Assembly: GCA_013151775.1 (NCBI GenBank)
Contig: JAADHO010000052.1
Location: 1-42,632, forward strand
Direction: 5' to 3'
Origin: Deltaproteobacteria bacterium
Lineage (GTDB): Bacteria > Myxococcota_A > Polyangia > Polyangiales > Houyiibacteriaceae
Length of the DNA stretch: 42,632 nt
The stretch's first letter is position 1; every line of letters begins with the position of its first letter. Positions 8,848 through 17,209 of the stretch are shown one piece after another. The notes under the pieces are model-generated. The model saw only the letters and a list, made by a program, of their open reading frames with translations, made no database searches and had not been told where the DNA came from. Both the position numbers and the translations under genes were made by a program.

Positions 8848-10176
8848 TTGTCCAAGATCTTCGTCCTCGACACCAATGTCATCCTCCACGATCCGCGCGC
8901 GATCTATAAGTTCGAGGAGAACGACATCGTCATCCCCATCTTCGTCATCGAAGAGGTGGACCAGTTCAAGAAGGAGCTGTCGGAGCGTGGCCGCAACGCG
9001 CGACAGGTCGCCCGCAGCCTCGACGAGCTGCGCCTGCAGAACGGCCACACGCTCGAAGAGGGAGTGAAGCTCGAGAGCGGCGGCATCTTGCGAGTGGCGC
9101 TGCCCAAGGACGCCGCGCATCGCCCGGGATCGGATCACGGCGCCATGGATCGCGCGATCATGCGCACGGCGCTCGACGAGAAGAGTCAGCACCCGGAGCG
9201 CACGGTCGTCTTCGTGACCATGGACTCGAATCTGCGCATTCGGGCCGACGCTTTCGGCCTGCGAGCCGAGAACTACGAGGGCGGGCGCATCTCCATCGAT
9301 GACCTCTACTCGGGCATCTTCACCATCGACGCTCCCGCGGGCATGGTCGACGCCTTGGGACGCAGAGAGACCGTCGATCTCTCGCCCCTCGGTCCGGTGG
9401 AGGGCATGCACCCGCAGGCCGGCGTCGTGCTGCGTGATCGCGTCCAGCCGAGGCACACGGCCCTGGGACGCTACCTGTCCGCGAGCGACACGGTGAGGCC
9501 GCTGCGCGTCGGTCGAGAGGGCGCGTGGAATGTGCGCCCGAGGAATCTGGAGCAGTACTTCGCGCTGGATCTCTTGCTCGATCCCGAGGCGCATCTGGTG
9601 ACCCTCGTCGGCAAGGCGGGCACGGGCAAGACGCTGCTCGCCATCGCGGCGGGCATGCAGTCCGTGGTCGAAGATGGCCGCCACTCGCGCCTGCTGGTCT
9701 CGAGGCCGATCTTCCCTCTCGGCCGAGACGTGGGCTACCTGCCGGGCACCATCGAGGAGAAGCTGAACCCCTGGATGCAGCCGATCTTCGACAACCTCGA
9801 GTACATCTTCGGCACGGGTCGCAAGCGCGTGGGCGAGTTCCGCGAGTATCACGAGCTGGTCTCGGCGGGGATCATCCAGATCGAGCCGCTCACCTACATT
9901 CGCGGACGCTCCCTGCCGCATCAGTTCTTGATCGTGGACGAGGCGCAGAACCTGACACCCCACGAGGTGAAGACGGTGATCACGCGCTGCGGCGCCGACA
10001 CCAAGATCGTGCTCACGGGCGACCCCTATCAGATCGACAACCCCTACGTGGACTCGGCGAGCAACGGTCTGACGATCGTGGCCGAGCGCTTTCGCGAAGA
10101 GTCCATCGGTGGACATGTCACCCTGCTCAAGGGGGAGCGCAGCGAGCTCGCCGAGCGCGCCACGGAGCTGCTCTGA
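8848..10176 (+). CDS. PIN-PhoH ATPase (PhoH2-like RNA helicase/RNase)
   Basis: 442 residues. TTG start at 8848 with GGAG at 8838-8841; the nearby ATG at 8837 is out of frame. An N-terminal PIN domain (residues 4-150, first acidic site D8 in LDTN, then EEVD and later D126) is joined to a C-terminal PhoH ATPase with Walker A GKAGTGKT (255-262) and Walker B LIVDEAQN (361-368). This is the PhoH2 architecture, described in mycobacteria as an RNA-unwinding RNase. The length is full and all key residues appear present. The next gene starts within or shortly after its stop codon, so the two are likely co-expressed. Confidence 0.88.
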   Translation: MSKIFVLDTNVILHDPRAIYKFEENDIVIPIFVIEEVDQFKKELSERGRNARQVARSLDELRLQNGHTLEEGVKLESGGILRVALPKDAAHRPGSDHGAMDRAIMRTALDEKSQHPERTVVFVTMDSNLRIRADAFGLRAENYEGGRISIDDLYSGIFTIDAPAGMVDALGRRETVDLSPLGPVEGMHPQAGVVLRDRVQPRHTALGRYLSASDTVRPLRVGREGAWNVRPRNLEQYFALDLLLDPEAHLVTLVGKAGTGKTLLAIAAGMQSVVEDGRHSRLLVSRPIFPLGRDVGYLPGTIEEKLNPWMQPIFDNLEYIFGTGRKRVGEFREYHELVSAGIIQIEPLTYIRGRSLPHQFLIVDEAQNLTPHEVKTVITRCGADTKIVLTGDPYQIDNPYVDSASNGLTIVAERFREESIGGHVTLLKGERSELAERATELL

Positions 10177-10208
10177 GCGAGGCTCGACGAAGGGCCGCGC
10201 TCGACGCC

Positions 10209-11435
10209 TTGCTCGCGCAGGTGCAGCGAGCTGCACGCATCTTGCCCGCGCTGACCGTGCGTGGTGACGCGGCGGAGCGTTCCAGGCTCACGCGCGCCCT
10301 CGAGCGCGGCGAAGAGCTGAAGTTGGTGGAGCCGCCCCAGCGTCGCGTCCGCATCCTGCCCGCGCTGAAGGCCCTCGATCACGCACGCGAGCTCGCCAAG
10401 GACACACCGGCGGAGGCGCTCTACGCGGCGCGCATCGACGAATTGGAGCTCGAACTCTCGCTGCTCGCCTCGATCGGCGATGCCCGCGCCGTGCGGCCGA
10501 TCGTCGCGCGCCTGTACGGAAAGGGCGATCTACTCGTGCCCTTGGGAGAGAGTCAGCGCCCGGTGCGCGAGGTCGCGCAGCGCCTGCTCGACGATGTGCA
10601 GAACGAAGTGGAGGCGGAGTCTCTGCCGGCGGAGTCGGAGGGCGCTCCGAGCGCCGCGGGGCTGATGCGTGCGGCGGCGCATCACGCGCGCCTCGAGATC
10701 GAGCTGAAGGTGGACGCACGACTCGTCTCGGATGCTGCGGCGGGTGAGCGCACGGTCTACCTCGCGAATCGGCGCTTCGGTCTGCGCCAGGCGTCACGCC
10801 TCGCGGTGCACGAGGTGCTCGGACATCTGCTCGCGGGCGCCAACGGCCGGGCGCAGCCGCTGGGGATCTTCGCGCTGGGCACGGCGGGTTCCTTCGCGGA
10901 CCAAGAGGGAGTGGCGATCTACCTCGAGGAGGAGGCGGACCTGCTCGACGGCTATCGCGTGCGCACGCTGGCCGCCCGCGTGTTGGCGACGGACTCGATG
11001 CACGAGGGCGCGTCCTTGCACGAGACCACCCGCATGCTCCACCGCGAGCACGGCTTCTCCGCTCGTGACGCGGTCGTCATGGGTCTGCGCGCGCATCGAG
11101 GCGGAGGCGTGGCGCGGGACGCCGTCTACCTCTCGGCCTGGCTGCGCGTGCGCCACGCCATCGCCCACGGGCGCGCCACCTGCATGGAGCTGCGCAACGG
11201 CAAACTCGGCCTGGGAGATCTGCCGCTCGTGCGTGAGCTCGGACGCGACGGACTCGTGCGCCCTCCGGCGTTCCGAAGCGTCGCGGGCTACTACCCGTCG
11301 CTCGAGGGCGCGGACTCGTCTGAAACCCGCGGGCCGAAGCGCTCGTCGAGCCTGCGCGCCACGGCCTCGGGCACCAACCCGGAGACGTCTCCGCCGAGCC
11401 GCCTGGCCTCCTTGACCAGGTTCGACGCGACGTAG
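10209..11435 (+). CDS. DUF1704 / QEGLA-motif putative metallopeptidase
   Basis: About 408 residues from a TTG at 10209. A CTG at 10173 with GGAG 5 bases upstream (overlapping the phoH stop) and a GTG at 10221 are alternatives, and the true start is uncertain. The protein shows VHEVLGHLLA, an HExxxH zinc-site motif, followed about 30 residues later by FADQEGVAIYLEE, the QEGLA-type motif that names the family (DUF1704, often called flavohemoglobin expression-modulating protein; related to the MATCAP tyrosine peptidases). A peptidase activity is inferred. It follows the PhoH gene directly. Its last 48 codons overlap the 3' end of coaD on the other strand. Confidence 0.82.
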   Translation: MLAQVQRAARILPALTVRGDAAERSRLTRALERGEELKLVEPPQRRVRILPALKALDHARELAKDTPAEALYAARIDELELELSLLASIGDARAVRPIVARLYGKGDLLVPLGESQRPVREVAQRLLDDVQNEVEAESLPAESEGAPSAAGLMRAAAHHARLEIELKVDARLVSDAAAGERTVYLANRRFGLRQASRLAVHEVLGHLLAGANGRAQPLGIFALGTAGSFADQEGVAIYLEEEADLLDGYRVRTLAARVLATDSMHEGASLHETTRMLHREHGFSARDAVVMGLRAHRGGGVARDAVYLSAWLRVRHAIAHGRATCMELRNGKLGLGDLPLVRELGRDGLVRPPAFRSVAGYYPSLEGADSSETRGPKRSSSLRATASGTNPETSPPSRLASLTRFDAT

Positions 11436-11818
11436 AAGTAGGCGTCGTTGGCCATGATGAAGACCGTCTCGATCTCTTCGTTGAGGTGGCGGTTCATGTT
11501 GGCCATCTGCAGCTCGTACTCGAAATCGGCCACGGCTCTGAGCCCGCGCAGCACCACACGCACCTGCTTGCGGCGACAGTAGTCGACCAAGAGCCCGCCG
11601 AAGGAGTCGACCTCGATGCGCTTCGGGTCAGCGCCGATCTCCTTCACCGTCTCGCGGATCATCTCGATGCGTTCGTTCACGCTGAAGAGCGGACGCTTAC
11701 GTTCGTTGTCGAGCACGGCGACGACGATCTCGTCGAAGGCGACGAGGCCGCTCTTCAGGATGCTCGCGTGACCGTTGGTGATGGGATCGAACGAACCGGG
11801 ATAGATGGCTCGGCTCAT
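11291..11818 (-). CDS. coaD: Phosphopantetheine adenylyltransferase
   Basis: 175 residues from the ATG at 11818; an in-frame extension to 11863 would overlap rsmD and adds no conserved sequence. CoaD transfers AMP from ATP to 4'-phosphopantetheine, the next-to-last step of coenzyme A synthesis. The nucleotidyltransferase T/HxGH motif is seen as YPGSFDPITNGH (6-17). VLRGLR and the C-terminal SNLVKEARRLGGDVSGLVP are the other conserved blocks, though the SSS of the usual ISSSxxR is altered. It lies 26 bases after rsmD, the common rsmD-coaD pairing. The C-terminus extends about 10 residues past the family norm and overlaps the convergent DUF1704 gene. Confidence 0.93.
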   Translation of the reverse strand: MSRAIYPGSFDPITNGHASILKSGLVAFDEIVVAVLDNERKRPLFSVNERIEMIRETVKEIGADPKRIEVDSFGGLLVDYCRRKQVRVVLRGLRAVADFEYELQMANMNRHLNEEIETVFIMANDAYFYVASNLVKEARRLGGDVSGLVPEAVARRLDERFGPRVSDESAPSSDG

Positions 11819-11844
11819 GATAGGGCTCCGCGGAAAGGTGAGGC

Positions 11845-12420
11845 TCACGCGCTGGTAGGCCACTCGAGCAGGGATACTCGCGTGTCACCATAGCGATAGC
11901 GAGCCACGCTGGCGAGACGTTCGGGCAGGTCCACGGGATCTCGCGCCGCCTGCTCGAGCACTAGGTGTGCGCCCGGGGAGAGCAGCCCCGCCGTGGGCAG
12001 CGCGGCGAGCACGCTGAGGGCCGACTCGAGCTCGGCGTAGGGCGGATCCGCGAAGACCAGATCGAAGCCCTCGCCGCCCGTCTGACGCGCCAGACTCGGG
12101 AGCGTCTTGGGAGAGAGCGTCAGCCTGAGGGCGTGGGCCCGCTCGTCGAGCCCGAGCTGATGAAGGCTGGCGCGCAGAGCTCGAAGCGCGTGGGCGTCCG
12201 CCTCCACGAAGCAAGCCTCACGCGCTCCGCGGGAGAGCGCCTCGAAGCCCAAGGCGCCGGTCCCAGCATAGAGATCGAGCACGCGGGCGTCGCGCAAGAG
12301 TCCGCGCGCGTCCAAAGCCGACGCCAAGGCCTCGCGCACGCGCTCGCTCGTCGGCCGCGTCGCCTGATGGACTCGTCCGCCAAATCGACGACCCGAGAGC
12401 TCACCACCCACGATACGCAT
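11845..12420 (-). CDS. rsmD: 16S rRNA (guanine966-N2)-methyltransferase
   Basis: 191 residues. Begins MRIVGGELSGRR, the characteristic RsmD N-terminus, then RPTSERVREALAS. The SAM-binding loop is LDLYAGTGALGFEALSRGA, and the catalytic motif is FADPPY, the (N/D)PPY of N2-guanine methyltransferases. It methylates G966 of 16S rRNA during 30S assembly. Located 18 bases after the PEGA-protein gene and 26 before coaD, so the three may form one transcript. Confidence 0.93.
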   Translation of the reverse strand: MRIVGGELSGRRFGGRVHQATRPTSERVREALASALDARGLLRDARVLDLYAGTGALGFEALSRGAREACFVEADAHALRALRASLHQLGLDERAHALRLTLSPKTLPSLARQTGGEGFDLVFADPPYAELESALSVLAALPTAGLLSPGAHLVLEQAARDPVDLPERLASVARYRYGDTRVSLLEWPTSA

Positions 12421-12438
12421 GGGAGCGCGCCGTGAGCG

Positions 12439-13566
12439 CTAGAACCTCAGAGTGGCGGAGAAGTTGCCACCGTGGCGGCCGAAGGAGGAATCAAAGCGCA
12501 GGGCCATGCCCTGGGAGTCACTCTCCGAGCCGGAGTCGCGCAGCAAGAGCCAGGTGCCGACGCCCGCGGAGGCGACCGTCAGGCCTAAAAAGACGTACTG
12601 CAAGATCTCGAGGGTGTCCGCTTGGTTGCAGACGCTCGCGGCGCGAGCGAGGTTGAGGTCGTCCCCGTAGGCGTTGCCGTTCCGCGCCTCGGTGCAGGCG
12701 TTGAGGCTCATGGGGACGTTGTCGCGGAAGTCGTTGTAGCGGCGGTCGCTCCCCAGGCTGCTGATCTTCGCCATGCTCCAGATGGTCAAGATCGCGAACA
12801 GACCCGCGCCGCTCAGCGTGCCGATGGCGGGCCACGGGAGCCCCGGACCGCCACCACCGACCTCCTCGAGATGAGCCTCGACCGCGGCCTCTCGATCGGC
12901 CACGACGGTGACGCTGGCGCGGAAGGATTGGTGGCCATCGGCGGTGATCTCGATGCTGTGACGTCCCTCCGTGAGCTCCGTCGCGGTGAACACGCCGCCA
13001 TCGGCTTGGCCCGCGTCCTCGCCGTCGATGCGCACCATGGCGTCCTCCGGCTCGACGTCGACACGCAGGGAGCCGTGCATGGCGAGACCGGCCAGGCGCG
13101 CGATATAGCGACGTGCGTTGTCCCGGAGATCGTCGATATCCTGGTGCAGGTGGCTGATGTTGTCGGTGACGGATCGGGCGATCTGGCCCGCGTCAGCGTC
13201 GAAGAGATAGAGCGTCAGAGCGAAGTCGTATTGATCTCCAACGCTGGTGCGCCTCACGGTGCCGTAGATGACGCGCTGCGCCTCGAGGTCACCGGCGATC
13301 TCCGCCATGCAGGCCGCGTCGGGTTCATCACAGCCGTGGGCAAGGCTCATCTGGGAGAGGGAGATCTCCGCGTCCGAGACCTGCCAATCGGGCACCTGCG
13401 AGGCGGCGTGACGCAGCGCGCCCGTGAGATTTCTGGCGAACTCGTCGTCGCCTTCCACCGAGCGGATGCCGAGAATCGTGACGTTGGTCTGGGCCGCGGC
13501 CACAGCCGGGGCGACGACTCCGAAAGACGCGGCCATGAGAGCCAGGAATATGCCGTGCTTGAGCAT
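12439..13566 (-). CDS. Secreted/membrane PEGA-domain protein
   Basis: 375 residues with a signal peptide (cleavage near PAVAAA-QT). An AAGGAG ribosome site lies 6 bases before the ATG at 13566. The N-terminal half (about 25-165) resembles a TolB-N-like fold seen with many myxobacterial PEGA proteins. The PEGA-type beta module is near 168-235 (SLRVDVEPEDAMVRIDG, GRHSIEITADGHQSF). Two membrane helices (about 245-265, 318-338) then follow. PEGA domains are thought to act at the surface; no enzyme is expected. It is divergent from the YHS lipoprotein at 13816 and shares the intervening 249-base control region. Confidence 0.75.
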   Translation of the reverse strand: MLKHGIFLALMAASFGVVAPAVAAAQTNVTILGIRSVEGDDEFARNLTGALRHAASQVPDWQVSDAEISLSQMSLAHGCDEPDAACMAEIAGDLEAQRVIYGTVRRTSVGDQYDFALTLYLFDADAGQIARSVTDNISHLHQDIDDLRDNARRYIARLAGLAMHGSLRVDVEPEDAMVRIDGEDAGQADGGVFTATELTEGRHSIEITADGHQSFRASVTVVADREAAVEAHLEEVGGGGPGLPWPAIGTLSGAGLFAILTIWSMAKISSLGSDRRYNDFRDNVPMSLNACTEARNGNAYGDDLNLARAASVCNQADTLEILQYVFLGLTVASAGVGTWLLLRDSGSESDSQGMALRFDSSFGRHGGNFSATLRF

Positions 13567-13656
13567 GCGATCTCCTTGGAGCGCACTCTATCGCTCCTGC
13601 CCCCCTGCGGGCAACACTGCTGCCGCACGTGATGGGCTGTATTTTGCCGACCCTCG

Positions 13657-13694
13657 TGGCTGTTCTGGTCACGAGATTGACCGAGGGGGTTACA
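13657..13694 (+). promoter_or_regulatory. Tandem upstream activator sites A1, A2
   Basis: Two 17-base sites 21 bases apart, reading in the direction of the gene at 13816: A1 TGGCTGTTCTGGTCACG (13657-13673, weak) and A2 TGACCGAGGGGGTTACA (13678-13694). A2 fits TGACC-N5-GGTTACA, also found twice before the operon at 17838 and twice before the minus-strand gene at 24102. The arms are partly inverted (xTGACC/GGTTAC). The proximal site ends 59 bases before the -24 element at 13753. Binding by an unknown sigma-54 activator is inferred. Confidence 0.6.
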
Positions 13695-13752
13695 TCAGCA
13701 CGCCGGGGACCTTCGAAACAGGCTGAAAGCAGGTCCGCGCGGCCACGGAAGT

Positions 13753-13768
13753 TGGCCCACGTCTTGCT
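13753..13768 (+). promoter_or_regulatory. Sigma-54 (-24/-12) promoter of the YHS lipoprotein gene
   Basis: TGGCCCACGTCTTGCT matches the sigma-54 consensus TGGCACG-N4-TTGCW with exact GG/GC spacing. It ends 47 bases before the ATG at 13816. Confidence 0.75.
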
Positions 13769-13815
13769 GTAATCATAGCGCACCGTCAGGTAAGGCGGAC
13801 GCAAAGGAGTATGAC

Positions 13816-14244
13816 ATGCACAAGGCATGGGGTCTGATGGGTCTGGCTCTCTTGGGCGCGGCGGCGTGCTCGGGCGGGAGTGTCGAAGAAGAGAGCGCAC
13901 CGCTCACGACGGCGCCCGCGGCTGCGGCGACGCCCGCGGCTGAAGCACCAACCACGCAAGGAGGTCTCCAGCTCATCACGGAGGCCAACCAAGTGTGCAT
14001 GGTGAACAACCAGTTCATGGGTCGGGACCAGATCCCGATCGAGTTCGAGGGGCGCACCTACTACGGCTGCTGCGCCGGCTGCGTGACGCGCATCCAGACG
14101 GATCCATCGAGCCGCGCGGCCGTCGATCCGGTCACGGGACGCTCCGTCGACAAGGCCTCGGCCGTGATGGGCCAGGACTCCGAAGGCAACATCTTCTATT
14201 TCGAGAACCAGGACAGCTTCAGCCGCTACCGCGGTCAGGGCTGA
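13816..14244 (+). CDS. Lipoprotein with YHS-like metal-binding domain
   Basis: 142 residues, lipobox LGAAAC, then a low-complexity Ala/Thr/Pro linker. Residues about 52-120 resemble a YHS/TRASH-type module: VCMVNNQFM, then EFEGRTYYGCCAGCVTRI, with Cys clusters that would bind a metal ion. Such domains occur in heavy-metal handling proteins and copper chaperone-like factors. Ribosome site AAAGGAG lies before the ATG at 13816. It has its own sigma-54 promoter and tandem activator sites, and is divergent from the PEGA gene. A role in sensing or trapping copper or another soft metal in the periplasm is inferred. Confidence 0.78.
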   Translation: MHKAWGLMGLALLGAAACSGGSVEEESAPLTTAPAAAATPAAEAPTTQGGLQLITEANQVCMVNNQFMGRDQIPIEFEGRTYYGCCAGCVTRIQTDPSSRAAVDPVTGRSVDKASAVMGQDSEGNIFYFENQDSFSRYRGQG

Positions 14245-14258
14245 TCCGCTCGGCTAGC

Positions 14259-15554
14259 TCAGACCAGGCGCTTGGCGATCGCCTCCATGGGCTTCAGACC
14301 CGAACCGAAGCGCGCGATGGCCTCGCGATTCGAGGCGAGGTCACCATAGGAGATGAAGCGCACGTCCAGGTCCGCCACGCGACTGAAGGCCGGACGGTTC
14401 AGCTGATCTCGCACGTCGCCTTCGCGCTTGTCCGGCGCCACCAGGAACATGGCGCCCGTGGCTTGGCCTTCGCCTAACGCCAGGTCGAGCATGCGAACGA
14501 TGCCCGAGTAGATCGACGTCGTGTGCTCGACCTCGAAGGCTGCCGCCACCTCCGCGAGCTCTGCGTCGACCCAGAGGACGTCGATCAAACGGATCGAGTC
14601 GCGGGCCGCCGAGCGCTCCACCGCGTCGGGCAGACGCTCCAGGCATCCGTCGGCTAGCCTGCCCGTGCCGCACTCTCGGTTCTGATCGTTGCTGGCGATC
14701 CAGACTTGGAATCCTAGCGCCAGACCGAGGTCGCGCAGCCAGCCTTGGATCTCGACGTGGGTGCGCTCGCCGTCGCGCGCGGCCTGCATCGCGCGGCTCG
14801 CGCGGCTCGCCTCCAAACGCACCTGCGCCAGATCCTCCTGCCAACGCGCTAGCGCGGCCTCGCCTTCACCTCGAGGCGGTGCGGGGTAGCGCCCCGAGCC
14901 CAGATCGAAGAGCAGCCCGGCGATGGCGCCGAGGTCATTCGAGAGGACGTCTCGATACTCGGCGTTGAGCTCGAGGATTCCGCGCCGCATGGCCAGGTAT
15001 TGCTCCCAACGACCGAGCTTCACCTTCGCCCCGGTGAGCGCGTTGTAGCCCTTCACGATCGCCGTGTTGAAGGGCGTGACCGTGGTGGGGTGCAGAAAAT
15101 ACAGCAGGTTCGCCGCCGCGGGACCGAGCCCTTTGATGCCCACGCGATCGAGCGCCTGAATGGCCGCGATGATCTTCGCCTCTTCGCCACCGCAGCAGGT
15201 GCAGACATCGAGAAAGTGAGCGAAGGCGAGCTGATTCTCGCGATTCTCGTAGATGTCCGGGATCCGTAGCTTCGGTTTCCACAAGAACGCGTGGTCGGCT
15301 CCGCGGAAGATCTGCCGCTGCTCCGCGATGGACTTCACGACGGTCTCGAGGGACGAATGCTTGTACACATTACCAAAGGTGTTGTCCTCGATATCGGCGA
15401 TCACCGAGAGGATGCCGCGACGGATAGAGCGGAAATTCTTGATCCGCTCTTCCCAGAGGAACCACGTCTTGTAGGTGCCCGCCTCGTCTTCACGCCAACG
15501 GGCGAGCAGTCGCCGCATGGGCTCGGCCTCGGGACCGGCGTAGGTGTGTGGCAT
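14259..15554 (-). CDS. Stand-alone nuclease-like protein (HhH-like N-half, PD-(D/E)xK-like C-half)
   Basis: 431 residues. N-terminal half: a CTCCGGEEAKI segment (118-128) and VGIKGLGPAAANLLYFLHP (138-156), which looks like a helix-hairpin-helix DNA-binding element. C-terminal third: HVEIQGWLRDLGLALGFQVW, then IDVLWVDAEL with D325, and AFEVEHTTSIYSG with E341 and E343, a spacing compatible with a PD-(D/E)xK nuclease core. No methyltransferase or helicase is adjacent, so a classic restriction system is not seen. Likely a DNA-damage, repair or defence nuclease. It is convergent with the YHS lipoprotein gene (14-base gap). Family assignment is by motif only. Confidence 0.6.
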   Translation of the reverse strand: MPHTYAGPEAEPMRRLLARWREDEAGTYKTWFLWEERIKNFRSIRRGILSVIADIEDNTFGNVYKHSSLETVVKSIAEQRQIFRGADHAFLWKPKLRIPDIYENRENQLAFAHFLDVCTCCGGEEAKIIAAIQALDRVGIKGLGPAAANLLYFLHPTTVTPFNTAIVKGYNALTGAKVKLGRWEQYLAMRRGILELNAEYRDVLSNDLGAIAGLLFDLGSGRYPAPPRGEGEAALARWQEDLAQVRLEASRASRAMQAARDGERTHVEIQGWLRDLGLALGFQVWIASNDQNRECGTGRLADGCLERLPDAVERSAARDSIRLIDVLWVDAELAEVAAAFEVEHTTSIYSGIVRMLDLALGEGQATGAMFLVAPDKREGDVRDQLNRPAFSRVADLDVRFISYGDLASNREAIARFGSGLKPMEAIAKRLV

Positions 15555-15701
15555 GCGCGTATCTCTCGTGGTCTACGATTGTCTACGTGACGTCGCGGCG
15601 AAGAAGCTACCGAAGTTGAACGTCTCTTCGCGCATGTTACCAAACACGGACATCATATGTCCCGGAATATCGAGCAGTGGATGTCTACAGATCGACAATC
15701 A

Positions 15702-16679
15702 TCAACTTCCATCGCGGGCCAACCAGGCTGTGGCGTTGAGCATGAACACGGCGTTGTCGACCTCTCCCCAACCGTCGTAGAGCCTGGCGTCGCAGCCACT
15801 GCAGGTGCCATCGTCGACGGAGCTCGAGTCGCCGAGCACGACCAAGCGGCCTCCGGCGGCGAGGGAGGAGCTGACGAGCATGCCGCCCTGTCTCGAGCGC
15901 ACCACAACTACGGCGGACGCGTTTCTCCCGGTCGTCGAGACGCTGGTGCCCGAGTGGAACTTCAGCCGAGAGGCGACCCCGAAGGGTCCCGAGTCGATGG
16001 CCGCGGCGGAGGAGGTGCTCGACCCGAAAGAGCCGTCCTGACCGATGGTGTTCCCGTCACAGCGCACCCCGAAGCCGTCGAGGGGAGCTGCGCTGAGCAG
16101 CGTGTTGATCACCCGCCAGGCCTCGGTGCAGGCGGTGCAGCGCTGTGCGCCGGAGTGATCCGCGACCAGCAGGATGCCGCCGCCGCGCTCCGCGAAGCGC
16201 CCCAGGGCGACGCGCTCCTGAGCCGTGAAGGGCGCCTCGGGCTCGACCGAGATGAACACGTCGAATTGCTCGAGGTCGCCCGGACCGCCGTCTCCCAGAG
16301 TCAGCGCCTCGCCCGAAGGCAGCTGACGAATGCTGTAGCGCTCGGTCGCGTGCAGGTCGAAGGCCCACGCGGAGATGCCCCCGGACCATTGGGTCTCGCG
16401 ATCGGGGTGGGGCGGCGCAGGCGTCGCGCCCATGTCGACGATCCAGTCGGCGTTGCCCACGGAATTCAGGTGGGCCGCGTCGAAGAGAACTCGGAAGCTG
16501 CGGGGACTCGCGTCTGGGCGATCGCCAGCGTCCGTGGGCGACCCGCCATCTCGCGTGATAGGTTGGGCGTCCGTCGAGGCGTCACGGGCAGCGGACACGC
16601 CGAGACTGCACGCGGGAACGAATGCGCTCAGCAGACACAATGACCAGGCTCGACGTGTTCGGGATAGCCGCAAGCGCAT
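15702..16679 (-). CDS. Lipoprotein with a glutamine-amidotransferase-like (DUF4350-type) fold
   Basis: 325 residues. Signal peptide ends in the lipobox-like FVPAC, followed by a Ser/Asp/Ala-rich linker to about residue 60. The body begins VLFDAAHLNSVG and contains FDVFISVEP, RFAERGGGILLVADHSG (170-186) and GRLVVLGDSSSVDDG, all blocks of a Rossmann-like, class I glutamine-amidotransferase-type fold usually without the catalytic Cys, as in DUF4350/GldG-like surface proteins. A CTACTEAW Cys pair and DGTCSGCDARL near the end are distinctive. Divergent from the CxxCH lipoprotein with 47 bases between start codons. No enzyme role is evident. Confidence 0.6.
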   Translation of the reverse strand: MRLRLSRTRRAWSLCLLSAFVPACSLGVSAARDASTDAQPITRDGGSPTDAGDRPDASPRSFRVLFDAAHLNSVGNADWIVDMGATPAPPHPDRETQWSGGISAWAFDLHATERYSIRQLPSGEALTLGDGGPGDLEQFDVFISVEPEAPFTAQERVALGRFAERGGGILLVADHSGAQRCTACTEAWRVINTLLSAAPLDGFGVRCDGNTIGQDGSFGSSTSSAAAIDSGPFGVASRLKFHSGTSVSTTGRNASAVVVVRSRQGGMLVSSSLAAGGRLVVLGDSSSVDDGTCSGCDARLYDGWGEVDNAVFMLNATAWLARDGS

Positions 16680-16726
16680 CGGGCGTGCGCCTGCAATTTG
16701 CGTACCGCAATTCGGGACATTGGCCG

Positions 16727-17107
16727 GTGAGGCTGTGGTTGTCCCTGGTCGCGCTGTGCTGGATCTCTGGCTGTCAGGAGAGCGAGCCGATCTCCGGCAT
16801 CACGCTGATGGATGGCGGCACGGCCGGCAGCGACACGAGCGTGGACGCCCCAACGTGGACGAACTTCGCCAAGCCCTTCTTCGAGTCCTACTGCGTCGGC
16901 TGCCACGCCGCCTTTCGCAACTACACGACTCGTGAGCACGTGACGCGGGACGCATACTTCATCCGCTGTGGCGTGTCTCCCGAGCCCCTGGCCCTGTGCC
17001 CGGTGGACATCCCCCTACCTCGCCAATACCCCTACGGCGAGGGTCCTGCGCCCGACGATGGAGAGCGCCGCCGGATGGTCGAGTGGTTCGATGACGGCAT
17101 GCCCTGA
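16727..17107 (+). CDS. Lipoprotein with a c-type heme-like CxxCH motif
   Basis: 126 residues from the GTG at 16727. This start puts the lipobox (WISGC) directly after a short hydrophobic stretch; an upstream ATG at 16622 would overlap the divergent gene and give no signal peptide. The mature part contains WTNFAKPFFESYCVGCHAAF, with a single CxxCH, and an ERRRMVEWFDDGMP ending. CxxCH suggests one covalently bound heme in a small outer-membrane or periplasmic electron carrier. It is paralogous to the next gene. Confidence 0.62.
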   Translation: MRLWLSLVALCWISGCQESEPISGITLMDGGTAGSDTSVDAPTWTNFAKPFFESYCVGCHAAFRNYTTREHVTRDAYFIRCGVSPEPLALCPVDIPLPRQYPYGEGPAPDDGERRRMVEWFDDGMP

Positions 17108-17209
17108 GGGCGCAGGCGCAGCATCCCGACCCGTGCACGTGCCCTTCGACCCATATCTCGCCACACGATCTCACTTTACGTAACGTTAGGTAGGCGCTAC
17201 AGACACTCG

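Noticed and set aside
13609-13624. A minus-strand sigma-54 promoter before the PEGA gene (CGGCAGCAGTGTTGCC)
   Set aside because: GG/GC spacing fits but the rest of both blocks is poor; too weak to claim.
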